Source: a virus. Taken from it: a stretch of 58,025 nt of DNA. Both the position numbers and the translations under genes were made by a program. Shown here piece after piece: positions 10,101 through 22,100 of this stretch (its first letter is position 1; every line of letters starts with the position of its first letter). The notes beneath the pieces were generated by a model that saw nothing but the letters and a program-made list of their open reading frames with translations, made no database searches and was not told the DNA's origin. The DNA is taken from IMG/VR virus record IMGVR_UViG_3300031974_003279, positions 1-58,025 of that record, one strand, 5' to 3'.

Positions 10101-13100
10101 TTAAAACCAAATGACTTTACCGAATGGTCAGATAAGCAAGGTCTTATTTTAAATGAGCAGTTAGATATTGCTCAGCAAGAAATAGATACAGATCGTGATA
10201 TAGGATCAGAGGCTGCTTTAAAAGATGCTGGGTTTGAAGATAAGGTTTCTTACTCGGCAGATGATCTAAATGACTATGTAGAGAAGCACGGATCAAAGCA
10301 AACCAAGTTTATATGGAGTCTGATAAAAGGTGTTGTTCAAAAATTAGGTGTTACAACTCAAATAAGGTTTAGGCCTGATTATGAAGGAGGTGACAATATT
10401 GGCTTTTATTCTCCAACCACTAATAGTATTCAACTAAGGGCTGAGTTATTCAAAAATCCAGAAACTGCTGCTCTAGTAATAGTTCATGAATTGGTTCATG
10501 GTGCTACTAATCGTATTCTGGAAGCTGTAAAAAAGAATAACTCTGAAGTCTTAAGTCTTCTAACTAAGAAACAGATCAATGCAGCTAAAAAGCTATCTAA
10601 GTTAGTAAAAGAACTACAGGCTGACCCAGACACAAAAGATTGGTACGGTTCTACCAATGAAGATGAACTTCTTGCTGAGTTAGCTAATTCAGGATTTGTA
10701 GATGCTATAAAGGCTAAAAAGGTAAAACCAAGTATTCTAAAAAGGTTTATAAACTTTTTAGCAGACCTCTTTGGATTTCCTAGAGCTGACGACACTGTCT
10801 ATAGTGAAGCTTTGCAGGCTCTGGAAGACCTTATTGCTAACCCTTTGGATTTTGAAGAATTAGGTTTAAAAACTTATGGTACAGGAGTAGCGAGTCAAAT
10901 GTCCCTCCCGTTTGGAGAACCTACAGGACAAGTTAATGAAGCTAAAGTAAAAGATTTAGAATCTTATTTTTCTGAGAATACTAGATCTACACGAGATTTT
11001 AGGTATAAGCCAGATTTAGATGGAGAGGGTGAGCTTGCTCTTAGGGAGCAAAGAGAAAAACTTATTGAGTTAGGTGCAGAAAGAATATCTGCCCATGGGA
11101 TGGCTAAGGGTAATATAGGAACTCAGTTTAAAGAGTTAATCCAATTACTTACAGAAGGTATAGATTCAACAAGAGGTGGCGGTATGCTTTATACCGCTCC
11201 TTTAGTTTTGTCAGATGAAGTAAAGAAAGCCGCTGAAGCTATAGGAACAGCTAGTGGTACTGCTTATATAGATGGTGGTTTTATAGTTTTAGCTAAACCA
11301 GGCGTCGATAGACTTACAAATGCTAACCAGATTGCAGGAGTTTTAGTAAATGAGGCAGTTGCAGATACATTACCAGAGTTTGTAAGTAAGCTACAAGAAG
11401 CATTTCCTGGTTTACAAATAGACTCTTATTCTAATGCCTCAAAAGTAGTTTCAGAGATAATGGCTTCTGGGCAAGCTGTTGAAACTAGGTCATTGGTTCC
11501 TGGTAAGCAAGAGCTTATTAAAAAACGTCAGGAGTTACAGGATAGACTTACTGAACTAAAGAACTCTGCCGGTAACCAAACCGCAGATCTAAGTAACGCT
11601 AATCTTATTCTTGATCAGACTTCAGAAAAGAGAGCTCTTCAAAATCGTCAAAACATTGCGAATACAGTAGCTGAACAGATGGCTACTGCATTTAGAGAAT
11701 ACCTTGTGTCTGTAGATCCGGGTGATACCGTTGAGGATCTTGAAGATAAAGTCAACAAGTTCATCAGTGAGTTCAGAAGCATTTCTAAAGATCTTGAGGA
11801 TGGAGTGGGTGCAAATGAACTTAAGCAGTTTCTTGAAAACATACTCAGTAAAAATGATGACTATAAGCAATTGACCATAAAGGCGTTTAGTCTTAGAGAA
11901 AGAGCCAGTCAGCTTCTAGATATAGTTCTTCAAACAACTGAAGCAAGCCCCGAAGAAAAAATAGACTTTAAGCAACGCATGCAAGCCGCTGAGACTTTTT
12001 CTTTTGCTGCAGTTGAAAACTTTGTAAACAAATATCCATTCTCAGGTCAGGAAGAATTAAATGATCTTGAAAAAGTATTTAATGAGTACTCAGATGTAGT
12101 CGATAAGCTGTATGAGTTTTCTATTGATGAGCGCATGAACTCTGCATTTTCCATACTAATGAGTGCAGTTGCTGAAAATGCTCAAAGAAATGACTTTGGA
12201 GTAATCGATGTCGAAAGCCTTCAAAAGATTGTAAAAGGGGTTGTTACTAAAGAAGAACTCGATGAATTCTTTAGTGGGCTTGGGGTTGAACCGCTTAACG
12301 ATCCTAGCAATCAAGAAATCATTGACGAAGGTCAGCGTAAAAGACGAGAGTTTTCAGAAAGCGCTAAACCGTTTATTGGAGATGACCCTGCTTCTGGGGA
12401 CAGTCTTATCAGACCAGGTTTGTCTGAGGAAGAGAACGAAGGAGACTTAAACCAGTATGAACGACGTTCTGGAAGTCTGCTTGATGAAGAACAAGGTCAT
12501 TTTGATTACTTGGTGAACGTAAGAGCGTTTCATGCCTTAATGCGTACTGACTACAGTATAACCAACAACGTTCATTTTATAAGCCCTAAAGGCTTTGAAA
12601 ACGGATCGATTGCTGAAAGGTTTGGAGATGACTTTGCAAGAGTTCTTAAGAGTCAGCTTTTGTTTTTCTACGGAAGTTTTAGAAAAGTTAGTAGGTCAGG
12701 ACAGAAAGAGGGCAAACCAATTCCTTTGTTTGCAACTCTTGACTACATTGAAAATACCTTTGGGAAGGACTCTAAGGAGTACAATGCAGCAATGAATGAC
12801 TATAAAATAGTCATGGTTGGTGACAACGTAATTGTAGAAAACAAAGAAAACCCCAAGGAAAAAGGCGCATTCCTATTTAAAGATCCAAGAAGGTTTGACG
12901 GAAGCAAGCACAAAGTAATTTATGCCAGTGCTGCCAGTATAAACGATCTTACAGGTTATCCCGGGAAACCAAGTTTTCTATACAAGCAGGTTGGAGATAA
13001 GCCTGTTGAAACCCGGTATAGAGATTTTGATGAGAGTCGTGTTGACGAGTATGTTAAGGCATATGCCAACATTCGTAAAAGCGCCGACAGAAGACCTCTA

Positions 13101-16100
13101 AGAATGACCTCGTCTTCACGTACGCCAGGACCACTGCGTGAAGCAAATAAGAATGACTCTAATCGTATTTCTTACGAAACTCTGTTTGAGGATCTTAACA
13201 CAGGAACAACTGTATCTAATTTCATTCAGGGTATTAATGAGATGCTTCCACCTGAGCATCAAGGAAAGAGCTTTTCCGAACTAAGGGAGGCTGGTATCAT
13301 TACGCTTACAAACAAAAGCGGTAAGGATCCAAGAGGTGTTGCTAAAGGTAAGCTTAAGCCCGGTTTTCATTACTTGACCATTCAAGGAGTGACAACTGTT
13401 CTAATGACAAAAAAGCTTTCTCCGGAAGACATCAATAAAATAGTTGACATCATTACTTGGATTGGTAAGAACCAAAAGACCGCTGATCCTGCAACAGTTG
13501 ACAACCTTATTGATTTCATTAGAAGTACGTTCCATGTTTCAAGCTTGGATGTTACGTTCGCAACGGCAGAGCAAGGCATTGAAAGAAATGATTTTAGTAT
13601 TGCAAGACCGTTTAGAGGATCTGATTATCAAGTAGCATGGTCTAATAAGTATGATCCAACAAATCCTAACTCTTGGATACTATCGCCAGAAGTTGTAGAA
13701 GACAAAGAGTTTCTTTCAAGTTTAAGGACATTCTTGGCCGGTAAAAACTACAGCTCACTTTATGCAGACAATTCAAAGACTGTTGTTTTTTACGATGATG
13801 TCGAGATTAAAGGTGACAAAGTAACATTTGGTAAAACCCTTAATCGTACGGAGTATGTAAATAAGATGGGAGACAGGCTTGTCACCATCTTTAAAAAACC
13901 AACTGGTACAAAGTACAGTGATCGCCTCATTACATATGAGGCCAGTGCTCAGTTTACCCCTGAAGTATCTGAAGAGTTTAGGGTTCGTCAAACTGATGAT
14001 CCTTCGGTTGAGAATACATCCGACCCTTCTGATGTTGCATCTCAAGAAGAAGCATTTCCAACTAATGTTGAGTCTAATAAACTTACCGAAGAAGATCTGG
14101 ACCGTATCATAGGTGCGTTTACTCCGGATCAGCTATTGGATATTCTTGATGACATTCTGGAAAACGATGTCTCTTCAGTAGAGTTGCCTGAGGTATCCTT
14201 TGACTTTTATGACTCTATTAAAAAGACGTCCGGATACATCGATCAGTCATATTTAAAGCATTTACACGAAGCCTATTTACTTATAGATAACCCTACTACA
14301 GAAAATGTAAAGGATTCGTTAAAGCTTATTCTCAAGAGCAGGTTTGCTAAGGGCACACCAACAGATCTGAATCTAAAACCTTACTCTTATCAAGGCGGTG
14401 TTCGTACTAGGGTTCTTCCAAAAGCACCTCTACCAGTCTATGTTGATGAAGCAATGGCCTGGTTCAAAGAGCGTCATCCTGATGCTGAGGTTACAATTAC
14501 TGAGGATGGTGAAACCTTAGGAGCCCTGCTTCAAGGAGGTAATGTTGTCTTTTCCAAAACAGAACCAGACGCTTTGTACCACGAAGCCTGGCACCGTACG
14601 TCCATGTATTTCTTGAGTCCGGAGCAAAGAGCTGCCGTGTACCAAGAGGTTCGTGAAAGACTTGGAGAAACTGTGGTACCCGTAAGTAGTCCATCGGGGG
14701 TTGTGTTTGTCAAGGGTACTGAAATGACGGACAAGCAAGCTGAGGAATACTTGGCCGATGAGTTCCGTAAGTATCGCATTTTTGGAGAGTTCTACAAGTT
14801 TCCACCAAAGGCTAAAAAGCAAAAGTCTTTGTTTGAGCGCATTGTAGACTTCTTTGTGAACATGATCAACTGGTTGACTGGTCAGCCAGGATCAACTATG
14901 GAAGATCTTTTCTTCTATGCAGACAACGGTGTATTTAAAAACGCCAAGGTAAAGACTCACATTGGTGAGTTCTTTATGATCCCAGGTATGAGTAGTAGCG
15001 AGACCCTGTTGACTATTTCTGAGTTCAACAGGATGTTTATGAAATATTCTTGGTCTCGAGCTAACCTTGAGAATGAAGAGCGTAGCATTATTGCTGCAGC
15101 ACAATCTACAGGAAAGTTACCTCTATCTGATTTTTGGGATGCTTACGAAGCGGGTCAAGTTCCAAGTGAGGATTTAGCGACTATAACAACAAGAATTCAA
15201 GCATCTCTTCAAAGACTAAGAAAAGCTCCTGAAGGCAGTGATCTTGAGTTCGAACAAGCCAAGGTAAATAATAATGAACTTAACTGGTTAATTTCTAAGA
15301 TCCGAGAGGAGCATGCAAACTACTTAACTGGTATTGGTTATAAAGTAATTACGGAGAAAAATAGCGTTGACGATGTTGAAGAAAGCGATGGTTTACAGGG
15401 TCTGCAAACTAATCTTGAAGACGCATCCGATCTAAACCCTGATCAACTTACTGAAGAGTTTACCAAAGACAAGGAGGTTGCTAAAAATTCAAACAACTGG
15501 AATCGATCCAAGAACGCGATCAAGACAACACCTCCATTAGTAAAAGCATTCTTTGAAGGACTTGTTACTATTGATGAGGTTAGAAGCATGGCTCAGTTTT
15601 CTTTGGAAGGCAATGCTTCAGAAATGATGAAAGCTGTTGTTCAGAAAGTTCATGGGTTACCTATGTCTGAGGTTGGGGTAGTTCTCCAAAAAATGTCATC
15701 CCAATCAAAGGTCTATGCTGAGATTAATCGAAGGTGGCGTGATTTAACAGCAGCAGCTCAAAACTCTAAGTCTGCAAATGTTGCCCTGAATTTGGTATAC
15801 ACTTCTTTAAAGCTTACCAAACAAGAGTTTGCAACAGTGTCTCCTACAAGCTTTGTTAATCAAGTGGCAGAAGCTCAGCGCAGAGATCACTTCAACACGT
15901 TCAACTCAATGTTTTTGAATTCGGATTTAATATCCGTAGACGAGGGTCTTTACGTTCTTGTCAATACTCCAGAAACATTTCAAAGTGAAAAGGTTGGTTT
16001 TGATAGAGTAGTTGACTACTTAGATACAGCTAGTCCTTCCCAGGTACTTGACTTTACAGAAAGACTCTTTGGACCAGTGCTTAGGGAATCTCTTGATGAC

Positions 16101-19100
16101 TCAATTGACTTTGGAGAAGTCGATCCGATCATTTCCCAACTTACTGGAATGTTGTTCGACCTTTTCGAAGACGCTCCTCGTAAGTATAAACTTGAGTCAG
16201 GAAGAATCAGCTTTGCTCAACTTCGTGGTACCAGAGAGTATATTTCTTTGATAAGCACTCTTGCTCACTACAAGTATGCTTACAGAAATTTAACTGGTGA
16301 CATGAGTGTTGCCCGCTTAAAGCAATCCGGTGAGGAAACCAGACAGCATGCAATCGGTGAAAATACTCACCTAACAAACATACTGAATGACATAGAGGGT
16401 ATTCAGAACTATGTGAACCTTGAAAGCGCTTACGAAAGATTTGTTGAAATCATGGTTGACCATGGGTTCTCTAACCCTAACGCTAGGGACAGTAATGGTA
16501 GGCCTGTGATCAGTATTCTTCCAGAGTTTGCCAATCACTTTCTAATAAATGAAATTGTCTTTGTAGTCAATCAATACCTTGAAAGCGGTGGAAGGATTCC
16601 ATATATGCTTACTGAGCGTATCATTAGTGGTAACAAGGACGAATCTGTAAATCACAGTAAAGCTTTTGAAGCATTGAGTCCGTCAGAACTCATAGCAACT
16701 CACATTAAAATCTTGACCCATGGTGACTTTTTAATGACCGGGTCGGGTGGAAGAAAGCGTGAGAGTACAATTGTACTAAGAAGTGGTGCTGACAAAGCGA
16801 CTCTTGAGAACGATCCTGAGTCAAGTCAATTTACAAGAAGATTCTTTTCTGTAAGTGACTCTCCAAATAGACCTTATGTAACCATAGAAGATCATCTAAA
16901 GGCTTTATTTGTTGATGAAACAGTTCGTGTATTGGAGCAAAGATTCCTGTATGAAGCTGGTCATCAATTGCCAAACTCAACTAGACAAAACATTGAGTCT
17001 TTTGGTGATAACTACAACTACGTTCATTACCAGGACATTTATGAATTGATTACTGAAGCAGATTCAGGATTCAATAAAAGCTTGGACGAAGCAGTAAAGG
17101 ATCTTATTAAGGATCCTGCAAGTATTTCAAATATTCAAAACATATCGAAAGGCTTGGTTTCTAAGTTTGAGAAAATTATTGATCTATCGATCAATCAAGT
17201 TCTTGATACTAGAGCAAAAAGCATTTTGTCTCGTCTACCAAAAGACTCTAAGCAAAGTCCTTACAACACGGTTATAGAAGATTTGATTTTCCTAGAAGAA
17301 GATCAGAATGCTTTTGCTCCAAGTTGGGTAATACTTACTCCGTTTGAAAATGTTGTTATCGATGACAAAGGCTTTTATTCTGAAAACGAGCCTACTGTTG
17401 ATGGAAAAGTAGCAACTCTAGACACATCAAGAATTTATTCTAAAAATTCAGAGGAGTTTTCTTTATTCCAAGAGCTGGCTGTTAACAGAGGTAAGTATGT
17501 AATAAACTCAGATCTATTTGGGTTTTCGGAAGATCAAGAAGAGAGCGATAATGCGCTTGACGCAGGCTCTGATAGATTTACTACGTTCATAGACCACGTT
17601 GCTGAAAAATATGGTTGGACTCCTGAAGATCTTTCGAATATAAAGGCAACTCTTCTTATTACTGAAGAGCAAGCTGTTCAAGTAATGAGAGAGGTTGTCG
17701 GTATGTTTAAGGTTTCAACTACCGAAATGGCTGCTTTCTCAATGGGTAGCTACTCAGTATTTAAATCTGTTGCAGATGCAACCAGACGTTTTGAGGTCAA
17801 CGGTTCTAACAAGAAACAAATCAATCTCGAGAATGCAATTGCAGATCGTTTTGATGGTCGTGTTAGAAATCCTAAGTATATGAGATTGAATGTCGTTGAA
17901 GACATCATATACGACAAGAGTCCTAGCAAAGTGTCAGGACCCGAAGAGTTGATCGGTAAAGACAAAAAAGGTGCCTTTAAGAACCTTAATTCACCGGAGA
18001 CAAAGCTGGCCCTAGACCGACTTCAAGAAAGAGTTAACAACCTTCCTAAAGACGATAAGTCTAAGAGAGCTGCTCAAAAACTAATGGATACCATTAGATC
18101 CATGCAAGATGGAGGTTTTGAAGGTACTGATGCACAATCTTTAATCAGTCTTGATTTTTATAGAGAGTTCTTGACAGTAGCTGGTTTGTGGGGACCTACT
18201 GATCTTGAGAAGATTTACGTTTCTCAAATGTATCACCTAGTCAACGAGGCTATTAAAGTAAACCAACTTGTACCAGAGGATGAAAAGTTAAAGATGCCTG
18301 ATGGAACTGTGGTAGACGAAGGTATTTTTAAAACACATCCTTTGTTTGTAAAGCATGGTGAACCAATGGTGGTTGATGGAATCTTTATCCCACAGTTCAA
18401 TGGAAGGCCGGTCAATATTAACTCCAACACTGGGTTTAAATCGTTGAAGCCTCAGGGCACCGGACGCCAATTAACTGGGGATCGAATTACATTCTATCTT
18501 TTGAAAACTGCACTTACTCCGATAATGCCTAGTGAGTACAGTATTCCAGCTAACGCCACTACTCCAGATGCAGAGAATGTAAACATGATCAAGTTTTTCT
18601 GGAAGAACACTATTGAGGAGCAAGCAGATATTATTGTATTTGAGTCTTCAAACAAAAGACTGCTTCCACTTGGTATCAACTCTGTGAACATGGTCAACTT
18701 TGGAATGCAGATTTCAGAGTCCTTTGATACAAACCAAGAGGCAGCTATTTCAAAACAGTTACTTGGTGTCTCTGGGATGGATGCTTTCCAAAACCAACTG
18801 TTTACTGAGCAAGAGACCGAGTTGTTTAAGAACCTCCACGATGTATTTGATAATACTGTAGACGCTCTTACAATAAACAATGCAGTTGCATACTTTATGA
18901 AGCTGGGACTTGGTGTTGACTTTGCAAACAAGAATCTTAAAGTCGTTGATGCTGAGCGATTTAGCACAGCTATGGCTAGCATGTCAGACGTTGGTAAGAT
19001 TGATAAAGGGTCCTTGGAGCAGATCAAGAGGTTTGTTACCAGCCCTGAAGAAAATCAGCACATTGATACTTTGATTCCAGGTACACAGTATAGAAATGTG

Positions 19101-22100
19101 TTTACGTCAGCTATTGAAAAGCATGTGATCACTTTGAGAGATCGTTCTGCAAAACAGATCGTACAAGAAGCTGACATCAGCCAAAGCCTTAAGTTCTGGA
19201 GAATTGAGAACGGTGAACTTAAACCACCTCAAATAAAACTACCTGTTCCTAAGTCATTACACGCTTGGATCATTGACACGTTTGGTAACAGTGACTTGGC
19301 TAATGCAGACCAAGAAGCCAAAAATCTGAATTTCTACATTGCTTTTTCAAAGTTCAGGGAGGCGTATAGAAACAACGACCCTAGGATACCTAAGCAAATC
19401 AGACAGAGTCTGATCAATCGTACTCCTATGGACAACCGTCACTCTGCTACACCTGTAGAGATAGTTGACTACTTGCTTCCTTGGGAAGGTCACAAGATAA
19501 CTGTGCCCATGGAGCTCGTGTTTATTTATGGTTTTGACTTTGACTACGATAAGTTGACATCTTACTATCAAACTCCGGTTTATGATAGAAAAAATAAGTC
19601 GTTGACTTTTGTTAAAGAGTTAGAGTCTGAGCAAGATCTCAAGGAAAGGATTTTAGAGGAGGCCAAAAAAGGTCGTTTCAAATTAGCCAATCAACTCTTG
19701 TTCAACTTACAGAGTATTAATGAGATTACTGCAGGGCAATTAAAGCATGCGATTAAGGTCTTTAAAAGAGCTCGTTCAAAAAGCCTTTCTGCTCAAAGTA
19801 AAAAACAACAACGTGCACTTAAGAAGGACGAACAGGATTTGGGTAAACGTATTTATGCTATAGATCAAAACATCGAAAAGTACACTAGAGCTCTTGATCA
19901 GGTAGCAAGCAAAGGTGGTGCTGAGCAGGCTATACAGAGGTATCAAAAAATGATCAATAAGCTTGAAGAACAAAAACTTCAAGCTGAGTTGGACTTAATA
20001 TCTGTTGCTTATGAGTTTGATGATATAAGTCAAATTAATCAACTAAGATCTGAGATTAGCTCAGCAGTTGATTTATACTTCAGCAATCAGCAGAATAACC
20101 CTTACCGCTTAGACATCTTTCAGGAAAAAACTACACTTACAAATAAGTTGTATGACAACCTGTATAAGATGATGATGGTTGAGCCAGCTGCAATGCTTTC
20201 GATGATTCCTACCGGAACATCTACTGTTGAAGAATTAGCTGAGCAATATCTAATTGAGTCAGAGTCAATGCCATCTGACAAGTGGTCAGATCTATTTGAT
20301 ATAGAAAAGAATGCTGTAAAGCGTTCCACAATCCTTGCCTCGGATCGCAGTATTGGAACTTTTGCATACGCCACTCCGATGTTTTCGAGACTTCAAAAAT
20401 CACCTGTTCGCTTTGATTCTAAGTACTCACTGCCTTTTGAAGGTATGGACGGTACAGTCATTATTGGAGGTATGTATGATACTGAGGGAGATATTGCTTC
20501 CCTGATGGGTTCAGAGTTTTTGAACACAGCGTTAGATTCATCTAAAAATCCAAAGCCTTTCTTTGCAGGTCTTGATGATTTTGCAGCATCGGTTATTTAT
20601 TCAATGCTGATGCTAGGTACTGAGAACCTTAACGGTACCATGAGAGGAAACATTAGCCCTAGTTTAATTATGGCTATGTTGAATCAACCTGCGGTAAAAA
20701 AGTTTCTAAAACTTTACAGAAGTAACGTTCAGAACAAAACCAAATACGCTTCTAAAAGAGAAGCCAGGAATGCTGCTTTCCATCAGGCACTGGCTCTACG
20801 AGGAGTTAGTTTACATGTTCATCACAATCCAGCTATGGGTGAAGCTGTATTACCAGTGGACCCTGCGCAGGAAAATCCAGTAGATGTGTTGGGATGGTCT
20901 GATGCTTTTTCAGGAGCTAGTGAGGAAGCAAGATTGACTCTTGCCGAAGAAGAATTCAATCTTCGCAGTCAGAGAATGTATGACACCTCAGACGAAACTG
21001 CTGACGTTGTACCATTCTTATTTCAGCTTGTACAAACCTCACTTTATCCTAGAGATATAGTTAAAGGAAGAACTCCTTGGGCTAGTCGACAAAGAGCTGT
21101 TAGACAAAATCAGGACTCTTACCTAAAAGCTATGCAAAGCATTACGAAGGTTTCTTCAAAAATGCTAAGAGCACCTAAGGATGAATCAGTTTCAACTACG
21201 TTTAATCAGCGAACTGACGAAGTAGCAATACTTGATGCATTTGTTACAATGATGGTTTATTCTGATAAGATGACTGACTTTATGCTTGCGTTTAGAAAAG
21301 ACTCAAGTCTTGCAAAAACTGTTCATCAGTTAACGCAGCATGAAGAAACTCGTAGAAAATTAATGGATCCTAAGAAGGGTGGGTTATTTCAAACTCAAGA
21401 TGTAGTAAACTTTTATAGGTCTAACTATCTAAAGTCCTTCATTTTAGTCAATGAGTTGACAAACTCCTTCTTGAAGACTAGAAGTTTGTTTTATGATCCT
21501 GAAATTTTTGACAGAGAAGATCACGAGTACTTCTTCAATATGTTTGGGTACCAAGTTACTTACGATGCAGTAGCAGAATACTTTCCGAGCTACTTGGTTC
21601 AGAAGTTCATTCCAGAAACAGACGATCTTGCAAGAACACTTTTGTTTCAAAAGCCGCAGTTCCAAGACAGTCTCTTAGGATTGTATAGAGAGTTTACAAG
21701 ACAGTTAAAGGAAGAGTACAAACGAGCCGGTGGTCAAAAACGATATGAAGATGACATAGTTATCAAAAACATTAAGGTCGTTCCTAATGCTAGAGACTAT
21801 GTGTTCAAGCAGACTCGAGATATTCAGTCACTCATTTTGACAAATCGAAGGATTCAAGGTAAAGACCTAGAGTTACTTCAAGAAAGAATTGCTCAGCTTA
21901 CTGATCCAAACGCTACTCTGAATCCAGATCTTGTTGCAGCAGCCAAAGAATTTTTTGATGCAGCATCGATTGCATCACTGTATCAAAATGCAAATAATCG
22001 ATTTAGTCAAGTTGGAAAGGCTTTGGTAAACTATCCTTTCTATAATGACATGCTTGAAAAAGCAGTTGCTCGTTTTAAGGAAGTTTCTAAAGGGCGACAG

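Noticed and set aside
18494-19027. - strand frame of 177 codons within the polymerase gene
   Set aside because: Antisense shadow opposite an intact coding frame, with Ser/Phe-rich low-quality composition.
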